A stretch of DNA of 64,000 nucleotides, from contig JAKSZT010033882.1 in NCBI GenBank assembly GCA_026826555.1, positions 328,881-392,880 of the forward strand, written 5' to 3'. A model generated the notes under the pieces. That model saw only the letters and a list, made by a program, of their open reading frames with translations. It had not been told where the DNA came from and made no database searches. Source of the stretch: Tolypeutes matacus. Lineage: Eukaryota > Chordata > Mammalia > Cingulata > Chlamyphoridae. The first letter of the stretch is position 1; each line of letters begins with the position of its first letter. The translations under genes were made by a program, and so were the position numbers. Positions 35,301 to 46,700 of the stretch are shown piece after piece.

Positions 35301-38131
35301 TGTTCCTTGGGTTCCACAGGTTAGAAGGGCTTCATGTGTCTCCACAGGCTCCAAATGCCCCACAGGCTGCACTGGCCTACTGAGCCTCCAGTCTCCATGT
35401 ATTCTATGATCTCCACAGGCAGCAAAATCTCCACATGTGTGAATAGCCTCTAGGGTCGTGATAGGCTCCAAAGGCTTCTACGGGGTGCACAAATTCCACA
35501 GTCCCCATTGGACTCAACAATCTCCATGGGCTCTTCGAACTCCATGGCTTCCACAAACTCAACAGGCTTCATGGGCCTCCACAGGTTCCAAAGGCCCCAC
35601 AGTCTCCACTGGCCAATAAAGCCTCCACAGTTTCCATGGAATCTATGCTTTCCACAGGCAGCACAAGCTCCACAAGTGTCAATGAACTCTAGGTGCCTGC
35701 ATAGGCTCCACAGTCCTCCACGGTCTTCATGGTATCCACAGCATCCATGAGCTCCACGTGCTCCACAGGCGACCTGGGTATGCTCAGTCTCCACAGGCTC
35801 CAGGGACTCCACAATCTCCATGGTCCATGGGCTTCACAGGCTGCACAGGATCCACTGGCCTACACAATATCCATGAACTCCATGGGCTCCATGGGCTCCA
35901 TGGGCTCCATGGGCTCCAGAGGCTCTATAGTCCTTTATGGCTCCATGGGCTCCACCAGCTACACCAGCTCCAGAGAATCCACTGGCTCTAAGGCCTGTAC
36001 AGGCTCCACAGGCGTCAATGGGTGCCACAGTCTCCAAAAGCTCAACAGTCTCCATGGGCTCCATAGGTGTCAAAGGGCTAGATGCACTTAAGAGCCTCCA
36101 TATTCTCTGTAGTGTCCTTGGGCTCCATACCTCAATAGGCTCCATGAGTGCCATAGGCTCGATGAACTTCACAGGATCCACAGAAGTGTACTGGCTCCAC
36201 AAGCTCCCTGGGGCTCCACAGTCCCCAAAGTCCCCACAGGCCCCACTACCTTACACAGCCTCCACAGTCTCCATGGAATCTATGGTCTCCACTGGCTGCA
36301 CATGTTCCACAAATGTCAATGACCTCAAGGGCTTCCATAGGCTCCACAGGCCACCAAGGGCTTCACATATGCCACAGGCTCCATGGGAATGCAGAGGCTC
36401 CACAAGTTCTAATTACTCCACAGGCTCTTCAGTCTCCATAACACATATGTGCTCCATAGGCTCCATGGGCATGCATAGGCTTCATTCCCTCTAAGGACTT
36501 CAAAGGCTCAACAGGTTCCATGGGCTTGCAGAGGTTCCACAAGCCTCCAAGGTCAATGCATGCTTCATGGGATCCATGACCTCCAAGGCCTCCATGGCAT
36601 CAATGTGTCTCCTGAGTCTCCACAGGCATCCCAGTCTCGATGAGCTGGCACAGGCCTCACAGGCTCTATGGCCTAAAATGGGATCCTCAGACTTCACAGG
36701 CCTCCACATGATCCTTAGCTTCCTCAGATCCTACAAAATCCACAGGCTTCATGGGCCTACATAATCTCCATGGGTTTGGAGGGATCGACATTCCTCCATG
36801 GCCTCAACAGGCTCTGCCAGAAATATGAGACAGCACAGGCTCCATGATCTCCATGAGATATAGGGGCTCTACAGTATCCAGATGCTCCATGGGTTCCATG
36901 GGCTCCATGAGCTACAGTGGCACCACAAGCTCCACATATTCCACATGCCTGCACAGTTAACATAGGCTCCATGGGGACTATAAGCCTTTAGAAACTCAGT
37001 AGGACTTCATGGGTTCCACAGGCTCCCCAGGCCTTCAGAGGTACCATGGACTGCACAGGGTCCTGATGCCTGCACAGGCCCACAGGTGTCCACGGGTTTC
37101 ACAGCATGCATGGGCTCCATCAGCTCCATGGGTTCCACAGGCCTCAATATTTTCACAGACTTCATAGTCTCCCTGTACTTCACAGGACTGCAAAGGATCC
37201 ACATGCCTCCTTGGATTCCACAGTCTCCATGGGGTCATTGGTCTCCCTGGCTTCCAAAAACTCCACCAGCTCCATGGTCAATGGGCATGACAGGTTGCTC
37301 AGGTTTCCACTGGCCTACACAGTATCCATGAGCTCCATGGGCTCCATGGGGTCCACAGACTCCAGGGGCAGTCCTTTATGGCTCCATGAGCTCCACCAGC
37401 TCCATCAGCTCCACTGAATCCACCAGCTTTAAGGCCTCTGCAGGCTCCACAGACCTCAATGGGCACCACAGTCTCCACAGGATCAATATGCTCCATGTGC
37501 TCCACAGGAGTCAACAGGCTACATGTACTAAACATTCTCCACATTCTCTGTAATGGCCTTGGGCTCCATAACTCAACAGACTCCATGGCCCCATGGGCTC
37601 GATGAGATCCATGGGATCCATAGGCCTGTACAAGCTCCACAAGTTCACTGGGGATGCACAAGTATCATGGGCTCCACAGGCTTTGTGAACTACATGGTCC
37701 TGACAGACTTCATTGGCTGCAAAGCCTCAACCAGCTCCACAGGTTTTCACATGCTCCGCAGACCTCTTCGGTCTCCATGGGCTCCACAGGCTCCCTAGGT
37801 TCCATGGGTTCCACAGGCTCCAAGGGCTTCATGGGCCTCCACAGTCTCCAAATTCCACAAAGGCTCCGCTGGCCTACAGAGCTTCCAGTCTCCATGGATT
37901 CTATGGTCTCCACAGGAAGCAAAAGCTCCCCATGAGTGAATGGCCTCTAGGGTCCTTGTAAATTCCAAAGGCTTCTATGGGTTTCACAGACTCCACAGGC
38001 TCCATGGGCCCACACAGGATGCATGGCCTCCAAGGGTTCTAAAGGATCAACAGGCTCCATGGGGGTGCAGAGGCTCCACAGGTCTCCAGGGGCAATATAT
38101 GCTCCAGGGGTTCCTTGACCTCTAAGGCACC
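32318..38131 (+). repeat. Sat1 satellite, left block (9-bp CTCCAYRGG-based array)
   Basis: Tandem array built from degenerate 9-base units, mainly CTCCACAGG and CTCCATGGG with many one- or two-base variants and indels. Purest runs: four CTCCATGGG units near 34313-34350 and five near 35880-35920. Superimposed are longer higher-order units recognised by repeated landmark blocks. One example is CTGTAGTGTCCTTGGGCTCC, found near 35.05, 36.11 and 37.55 kb. Another is the CCCAAAATGGG...GATCCTCAGCTTCTTCAG block, found near 32.93, 33.29, 33.65 and 36.67 kb. It starts abruptly inside ERV env, in the middle of a higher-order unit. Long open frames in all directions are a by-product of the 9-base (three-codon) period. 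Confidence 0.93.
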
Positions 38132-38629
38132 TGTGGGAGTTTGATGTAATTATGAATTCCAAAAATATAATTGACTCATGCTTGTAAACTGATCTGTTAT
38201 TCTGGGCATGATTAGGTTAGTATTAGGGCATTGAGCCCCACCCCTTGGTGGGTGGGGAATTGAATATAAAAGGCAAGGCAAAGGACAGTTGAAGCAGACT
38301 TTTGAGAAGTAGTTTTGATGTTGGAAAGAAGGCCCCAGGAGAAGAGAAGCAAGCTGTTTGCCTGATCGTCTAAAGCTGATTTTGTGGAGGAAACAGGAGC
38401 TAAGCCCAGAGAGAAATGCAGCCCCAGGAAGAGAGGAACCCCAGAAGCCTGAACCCTGGCAAATGCCAGCAACTGTCTTGCTCTAACACGTGGCAATGGA
38501 CTGTGGTGAGAGAAGAAACTTAATGCCTTATGGCCAGGTATCTGTGCTTCTACCCCAAATAAATACCCTTTATAAAGACCAACCCATTTTTGGTATTTCA
38601 CATTAGCACCCCTTTGGCTGACTAATACA
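38132..38629 (+). repeat. 5' LTR of the MaLR-like provirus
   Basis: 498 bp, starting TGTGGGAGTTTG and ending GGCTGACTAATACA. It contains a GC-rich CCCACCCCTTGGTGGGTGG box, a TATA-like ATATAAAAGG motif about 35 bases downstream, and a polyadenylation signal (AAATAAATACC) near 38558. The GC box and TATA-like motif are the likely RNA polymerase II promoter of the element. Confidence 0.92.
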
Positions 38630-38634
38630 GAATT

Positions 38635-38652
38635 TGGTACCGAGGAGTGGGG
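38635..38652 (+). other. Primer-binding site, tRNA-Leu type
   Basis: TGGTACCGAGGAGTGGGG lies five bases after the 5' LTR. It is nearly complementary to the 3' end of a tRNA-Leu, the primer that gave ERV-L its name and that MaLR elements also use. Confidence 0.8.
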
Positions 38653-38664
38653 AAGTACTTTTGT

Positions 38665-39961
38665 AATTACCAAAATGTTGGAGTGGTTTTATAAATCGGT
38701 AAGCGGTATTTTTTGGTGGAATTGTGAAATCCTTCATGAAAACGGCCTAAATCACTTTGAAGAAACTGTTGATAGCAATATGGACGCTAAAGAGACTTTC
38801 TATGATGCCTTGGAAATAAATAATTAAACTATTATTGGAAACTGGAGGAAAGGCGATCAATGTTTTAATGTTGCAGAGAACTTAACAAGATTTACACCTG
38901 CTGTTATATGGAAGATAGAATTTGAAAATGGCGAACCAGAGCATTTAGCTGAAGAACTTTCCAAGGTAAACTCGGAGAATGTGGCTTGGCTTCTCCTTGC
39001 AGCTTATAACAAAATACTAGATGAGCGAAATACACTAAGGACTGAAAATTTGGGCACAAAGAAAACAGAAACTAATTCCAGAACTTCCAAGTATCTGAAA
39101 ATAAAATTTCCAGATGAAAATGCCCTAATTGAAGACTTTACTAAATTGGGAACTCATAACTCAGAATTGAAGATGCACTTATCTCGGAAAGACTTGTGGA
39201 AAGTCTTACTATCTGATGCCTTGGACCCCTGCTTCCTGCATGCTAAACCAACAAAATTTTTGAGAGAGCTGTATGAACAAAACCACTGTCAGCTTGGACA
39301 AAAGAGAGCATGGAAAGGAGAGACTGAAGGAGAATCAGCTTTAAGAAGAAAACTGTGGAAGCAGAGATCTGGGATTAAGACATCTCCTTGGGCCAAGAGA
39401 GGAGCCCCACCCATATATACAGAAAGGGTGAGTTTTCCCCAGCAGTTGAAAAGGGTGGATGTCCCCACCCAATGTTCAGGAAGAGTTTTGCCACCCCAGG
39501 GTGCAGGGAGGTTGGAACACATTCCTCAAAGATTAGGGCAGTTAAGGTCAAAACCCCATTGGTCTGAGAGGGGTGTACCTGTCCCTCATGGATTAGGGAA
39601 GGCCAGGTGGTCAACCCATTGCTCTGAGAGGGTTGAGCCTGTGTGCCAAAGGTTAGGAAAGGCCAGGTGGTCAACTCGTTGCTCTGAAAGGGTTGGACCT
39701 GTATGCCAAAGTTTAAGGGGAACGTTGCCTTCACCTCAGTATACTAAGGGGGCTAAGATTCTAACCCAAAGATTGGGTAAGGTGTTGCAATCACCCCAAC
39801 ACTCTTGGAGGGTGAGGTCTGGAGCTTTGTTGACACCCAGATGCTTGATGAGGTGGAACCAAGAAAATGGCCATTGGGCAAGCCTGTGGAAAGGGTGGGT
39901 TCCCATGTGGCCCCAAGGAGAAGAATCTAACATCTTAAGAAAGACTCTCAGACTTTAAAAT
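38665..39961 (+). pseudogene. MaLR-like gag-related reading frame with one stop
   Basis: A single frame of about 430 codons, open except for one TAA at 38825-38827, running to the stop after ..LRKTLRL (near 39958). The N-terminal third contains IFWWNCEILHENGLNHFEE and a helical, charged stretch (FPDENALIEDFTKLGTHNSE). The C-terminal third is basic and repetitive: a roughly 60-base direct repeat encodes GKARWSTHCSERVEPVCQRL and a near copy right after it (39598-39717). No zinc knuckle, protease or polymerase motif is present. The annotation as gag-related rests on position between primer-binding site and 3' LTR and on the MaLR layout. The function of MaLR gag-like proteins is unclear. Confidence 0.75.
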
Positions 39962-40251
39962 CAAATGGTGGACGCCCTGCAGGTTTACTGAACTGTAGAG
40001 GATCCATGACTCATGTTTAACATCCCAATTTCTTCTTATGATATTGAAAATGTTTATCCTTTGTCTTTCCATTTCTGCATTGGAAACAGTTAAATGGTTT
40101 TGTAAGATTCAGAGGTCTATAGCAGATGGGACTTTGCATGAAGACAAACTGTATTTCTTTAAATGAATTTGATATGATTTTGTATTTGGATTGTTACTGA
40201 TTTAAGTTTTTTTAAATATTGTAATGTATTTTTGGAATTCAGAGGGTGGAA

Positions 40252-40751
40252 TGCGGCAGTTTACTGTAATTATGAATTCCAAAAATATAATTGAATCATG
40301 CGTATAAAGTGATCTGTTAATCTGGGCATGATTAGGTTAGGATTAGGGCGTTGAACCCCACCCTTTGGTGGATGGGGAATTAAATATAAAAGGCAAGGCA
40401 AAGGACAGTGGAAGCAATCTTTTGAGAAGCAGTTTTGATGTTGGAAAGAAGGCCCCAGGAGAAGAGAAGCAAGCCCTTCACCTGATAATCTGCAGCTGAC
40501 TTTGTGGAGGAAACAGGAGCTAAGCCTGGAGAGAAACGCAGCCCCGGAAAGAGAGGAACCCCAGTAGCCTGAACCCTGGCAAATACCAGCAGCTGTCTTG
40601 CTCTAACACGTGGCAATGGACTGTGGTGAGAGAAGAATCTTAACACCTTATGGCCTGGTATCTGCGGACTTCTACCCCAAATAAATACCCTTTATAAAGT
40701 CCAACCCATTTTTGGTATTTTACATTAGCACCCCTTTGGCTGACTTATACA
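40252..40751 (+). repeat. 3' LTR of the MaLR-like provirus
   Basis: 500 bp, starting TGCGGCAGTTTA after a purine-rich AGAGGGTGGAA polypurine-tract candidate (40241-40251) and ending GGCTGACTTATACA. Same landmarks as the 5' LTR. Sat1 resumes directly with GCATCCGTGGCATCC. Confidence 0.92.
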
Positions 40752-43700
40752 GCATCCGTGGCATCCATGTGACTTCACAGTTTCCAGAATCTCCCCTATT
40801 TCCTCAGGCTCCATGAGCCTTCACAGGCCTCACAGCCTCCCTGGCCAAAAATAGGCTCTACCGACTCCACAGGCCTCCACATGATCCTTAGCTTCCTGAG
40901 AATCTACAACCTTCACAGGCTTCATGGGTCTACATAATCTCCATGGGCTTGAAGAGTTCGACATTCCTGCATTACCTCATTAGGTTCTGCTGGAAACATT
41001 AGCCTGCAGAGGCTCCATGGCCTCCTTGAAATATACAGGCTCTGCAGTCTCCACACGCTCTATGGGTTCCATGGGCTCCATGAGCTCCAGTGGCTTCACA
41101 GGCTGCACATGTTCCACATGCCTGCAGAGTTACCACAGGATACATGGGGTCGATAAGCCTTTAGAGGCTCTGTAGGCCTCCAAAGGCTCCACAGGTTCCC
41201 AAGGCCTGCAGATGTACCATGGGCCCCAGAGCGTCCTCAGGTCTGCACAGGCTCCACAGGCTTCCACATGTTTCACAGCCTCCATGGTTTCCATCAGCTC
41301 CATGGTTTCCACACGCCTCTATATTCTCACATATTTCAATGTCTCCCTGTCCTTCATGGGACTTCACAGGCTCCACAGGCCTCTTTGGGCTCCATAGTCT
41401 CCATGTGCTCCTCAGTCTCCATGGCTTCCAAAAACTCCACCAGCTCCATGGACTCCATGGGCTTAACAGGCTGCACAGGTTCCACTGGCTTACACAGCTT
41501 CTAGAGTTCAATGGGCTCCATAGGTGTCAATGGGGTGCATACACAAAAAAGACTCTTTTTTCTCTGTAGGGTCTTGGGCTACATACCTCAACAGGCTCCA
41601 TGGCCCCATGGGCTTGACAAGCTCCACAGGATCCACAGGAATTTTGAACTCCATGGTCTTGAAAGACTTCATGGGCTCCATGGCCTCAACCACCTCCACA
41701 GCCTAGCACAGGCTCCACAGGTCTCTGCAGTCTCCATGGGTTCCATGGGCTCCATGGGATCTAAAGTTCTGCATTTTCTTCATGGATTACACAGGCTCCA
41801 CAGACTTCTTTGGCCTCCCCAGGCTCAGAAGGCCCTGCAGGCTCCCCTGGCCTACACAGCCTCTACACTCTCCATGGAATCTATGGTCTTCAAAGTCAGC
41901 ACATGCTCCACAGATGCTAATGGCTTCTAGGGGCCTGCATAGGCTCCATAGGCCTCCACATGCATCACGGACTCCACAGACTACATGGACACCATGTGCT
42001 CCACAGGTTCCATTGATATTCACAGGCTTTTCAGGCTCCATGGGCTTGACGTGATCCACTGGTTCCAAGGGTATGCACAGGTTCCATGGACACCACAGGC
42101 TCCATGGGCTCCACGGGCTCCACAGTTTCCATGGGTTTGCACAAGCTCCACAGGCTCCACTGACTCCACAGTTTCTACAGATTCCACAGGCTCCCCAATC
42201 TCCACAGGCTCCATGAGACTGTACAGGCCTCACAGACTCCATGGCCCAAAATGGGCTCCACAGACTTCACAGGCGTCCACATGATCTTCAGCTGCTTCAG
42301 ACTTTACAACCTCTGCAGGCTTCATAGGCCTACATAAACTTCCTGGGCTCCACGTGCTCCACAGGCTCCATGTTTATGCACAGGCTCCATAGGATCCAGA
42401 GACTCCACCGGCTCCATTTTCTCCATGTGCTCCAAAGTTTCCATGGGTATGTACAGCCTCCACAGTCTCCTCAGATTCCATAACCTCCATGGGTTAAACG
42501 TGCTCCAAAGGCTCCATGGCTATGCACATGCTCTAGAGACTAGATGGACTCCACAGGCTGTACAGGTTCACAGGCTTCACGTACTCCAAATACTCCATGG
42601 GCATGCGCAGGCCTCACTGGATCCATGGCCCAAAATGGACACCACAGAATCCACAGGCCTCCACATGATCCTCAATTTCTTCAGACTCTACAGCCTCCAC
42701 AGGCTTCATGGGCCAACATAACGTCCATGGGCTCCATGGGCTCCCAATTCCTCCATGGCCTTATCAGTCCCTGCCATCCCCTTGAGCATGCACAGGATAT
42801 ATGGGTTCCATGAGATTTACAGGCTCTGCAGGCTCCACAGCCTCCATGGGTTCCATGGGCTCCATGAGTTCCAGTGGCTCCTCCAGCTCCACATGTTCTG
42901 CAGTCCTGCCCAGTTGCAAAAGGCTACATGTGAACTTTATGCCTGTGCAGGCACCAAACGCCTCCATGGGCAACCCAGGCTCCCCAGGCCTGCACAGGTT
43001 CCACTGACCTTCAGAGCATTCATGATCTCCATGGGCTCCATGGGTTTCATGAGCTCCATGGGCTCTACAGTCCTTAACAACTCCATGGGCTCCACCAGGT
43101 CCATTGGCTCCACAGAATCCACAGGCTCTAAGTCATGTACATGCTCTGCAGGGCTAAAAGGGTGCTGCATTCTCCACAAGCTCACCAGGCTCCATGAACT
43201 CCACAACTGTCAAACGGTTACATGCACTTAACAGCCTCCACATTCTTTTTAGTGTCCTTGGGCTCCATACATAAACAGGCTCCATGGGCCCCATAGGCTC
43301 AACAGGCTCCACGGAATCCACAAGATCCAAGGGCCTACACAGTGTACAAAGTCTCAAAGGGCTTCAAATGCTCAATAGACTCCATATGTGTACTGAGGCT
43401 ACAGAGCCCTCCTTGGGCTCCACAGTCTCCCCCTGGCTTGGAGAGGTACCATAGGCTCCACAAGTCCTCAGGACTTCACAGGTTACAAATACCTCCACGT
43501 GCTCCACTTGCTCAATGGGTATGCACAGGCTCCATAGGCTCCACGGACTCCACAGGCTCGATGGGTTCCTGTGCTCCTCAGTCACCACGGGTTTGCACAG
43601 GCTACAAAGGCTCCACTGACTCCACAGGCTCTATAGTCTCCACAGACTCCATGTGATCCAAAGTCTCCATGGGCCTCCACAGGCTGCATGGTATCCTAGG

Positions 43701-46700
43701 TCTTCAAAGCCTCAACAGGCTCAATGAGCACGAAGAGTTTCCACAGAGCTCCAGGGACAATGAATGCTTCATGGGCTCCATGACCTCCAAGGCCTCCATG
43801 GCATCCATGTGGCTTCATAGTCTCCAGAGTCTCCCCAGACTCCACAGGATCCATGTGCCAACACAGGCCTCACAGGCGCCAGGCCCAAAATGGGCCCCAC
43901 GGATGCCTTAGGCCTCCACATGATCCTTAGCTTCTTCAGACTCTACAGCCTCCACAGTCTTCATGGGCCTACATAACGTCCAAGGAGTCCATGGGATCCA
44001 GGTTCCTCCATGGCCTCAACAGGCTCTGCCAGTACCATGAGCCTGTTCTGGCTCCATGGCCTCCATGAGATATACTGGCTATGCAGGCTCCACAGACTCC
44101 ATGGGTTCCATGGGCTCAATGAGCTCCATTGGCTCGACAGGCTCAATATGTTCAACAGGCCTGCACATTTGCCATCGGTTCCATGGGGTCTATAGGCCTG
44201 TGCAGACTCCACATGCCTCCACGGTCTCCATAGGCTCCCCAGGCCTACAGAAATAACATAGGCTCCACAGGGTCCTCAGGATTGCATGGCTCCACAGACC
44301 TCCACAGGTTTCACAACCTCTATGAGCACCATTAGCTCCATGGTTTCCACAGGCTTTTTTTTCTCACAGAATTCACAGGCTCCCTGTACTTCATGGGACT
44401 CCAAAGGCTCCATAGGCCTCCTTGGGTTCCATAGTCTCCATAGGTTCCTCGGTCTCCATGGCTTCCACTATCTCCACCAGCTCTATGGACTCCATGGGCT
44501 TCACAATTTGCACAGGTTCCTCTGGTCTATGCAACATCCACGAGTTCCTTGGGCTCCATGAAATCCATGGCCTACATGGACTCTACAGTTTTTACAACTT
44601 GATGTGCTCCACCAACTACATCAGCTCCACAGAATCCACAGACTCAAAGACCTCTAGAGGATTCACAGGGCTCAATGAGTGCTGCAATTTCCACAGGCTC
44701 AACTGGCTCCATGTGTTCCACTGGTGTCAATGGGCTACATGACATTAACAGTCTCCTCATTCCCTGTAGTGTCCACGGGCTCCATACCCCAACAGGCTCC
44801 ATGGACCCCATGGGCTCGATGAGCTCCACAGGATCCACAGACGTACAGGCTCCACAAGTTCCCTCAGCCTGCACAGGCTTCAAGTATTCCATGGGGTTTG
44901 TGAACTGCATGGTCTTGACACACTTCATGGGCTCTATGGCCTCAACCACATCCACTGGCCTGCTCAGTCTCCACAGGCTTCTAAAGTCTACATTGACTCC
45001 ACGGGTTCAATAGGTCTACATAGGCTCCATGGTTTACAGAGGCTCCAAGAGCTTCTTGGTCCTACACAGACTCCAAATGCCCTACAGGCCCCAATGTACT
45101 ACAAATTCTATCCAGTCTCCATGAATTCTATGGGATCCACATGCAGCCTATGCTCCGCAGGTGTCAATGGTCTCTAGGGCCCTGCATAGGTTCCAAAGGC
45201 CTCCACGGGCTGCAAGGACACCACAGGCTCCATGGGCTCCTCATGCTCCAAATGCTCCATGGGTATCCACAGGCTCTACTGACTTCACAGGCTCCATGGG
45301 CTCCATGTGCTCCACAGTCTAAATGGCTATGCACACACTCCACAGGATATACACGTTCCTTGGGCTCCACATACTCCAGAGCCTCCATGGCTATGCACAG
45401 TCTCCAGAGGCTCCACTGACTCCACAGGCTCTACAGGCCCCACAGGCTCCACGTACTCCACAGGCTTCATGGGCCTGAACAAGCTGTATGCTCTCCAAGG
45501 GCTTCAAAGGCTAAACATTCTGCATGGACGTGCAGAGGTTCCATAGGTCTCCAGGAGAAATGCAAGCTCCATGGGCTCCATGACGTCCAAGACCTCCATG
45601 GCACCCATTTGACTTCACAGTCTACAGAGACTCCCCAGATTCCACAGGCTCCATGAGCCTGCACAGGCTTCAAAGGCCCCATGGGCCAAACTGTGCTCCA
45701 CAGAGTCCACTGGCCTCCACATGATCCTCAGCTTCTTCAGACTCTACAGCCTCCACAGGCTTCATGGGACTACATAACATCCATGGCCTCCATGGGATCC
45801 AGTTTCCTCCATGGCCTCAAAAGGCTTTGCCAGTACCATGAGCCTCCTCAGGCCCCATGTCCTCCATGAGATATAAAGGCTCTGCTGGTTCCACAGGCTC
45901 CATTGGTTCCATGGGTGCCATGAACTTTAGTGGCTCCGCAGTCTCCACATTTTCCAGAGGCCTGCACAATTGCCTTAGGCTCCATGGGGTCTATAGGACT
46001 GTAGAGGCTCCACAGGACTCCATGGGCTCCACAGGCTCCCCAGGCCTGCAGACGCACCATTGGCTCAACAGGGTTCTCAGACCTGCACAGGTTCCACAGG
46101 CTTCCATGGGTTTCACAGCCTCCATTGGCTCCAACAACTCCATGGATTCCACAAGCCCCTATATTCACACAGACTTCAGTCTACCTGTCTGTCACAGGAC
46201 TTCACAGGCTCCACAGGCCTCCATGGGCACTGCAGTCTCCACAGGCGCAACAGGCTCCATGGGCTCCACAAGTGCCAAAAGTCTGCATGCACTTAAGAGG
46301 CTCCACATTCTCTGTATTGTCCTTGGGTTCTATAGCTCAACAGCCTCCATGGGCCACATGGGCTCAACAAGCTCGACATGATCCACAGACAGCTACAGGC
46401 TCCACAAGCTCCCTGGGCCTGCACAGGCTTCAAGGATTCCACGGACTTTGTGAACTACATGCTCTTGACAGACTTCATGGTCTCCATGGAATCAACCTCC
46501 TCCACAGGCCTGTACATACTTGACAGGCCTCTACAATTTTTTTAGGCTCAAAAATTCTTTTCCTTTGATTACACAGTCTCCAAAGGCTTCATGGGCCTCT
46601 ACAGGCACCAAAGGCTCCACCAGCTCCACTGGCCAAAAAGCCCCCACAGATTCCGTAGAATCTATGGCCTCCACAGGTGGCACATGATCTGCAATTGTCT

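Larger units (their letters stand above)
38132..40751 (+). mobile_element. Complete MaLR-like (ERVL-related) provirus inside Sat1
   Basis: A 2,620-bp provirus with two LTRs of about 500 bp (38132-38629 and 40252-40751) around a 1.62-kb interior without pol or env. The flanking 5-base sequences GCACC (38127-38131) and GCATC (40752-40756) form a TSD with one mismatch, inside Sat1. The interior begins with a tRNA-Leu-type primer-binding site and contains one gag-like frame. Size and gene content match the MaLR class, non-autonomous relatives of ERVL. The two LTRs differ at very roughly 40 of 500 positions by eye, which implies an insertion that is not recent but clearly later than Sat1. Confidence 0.92.
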
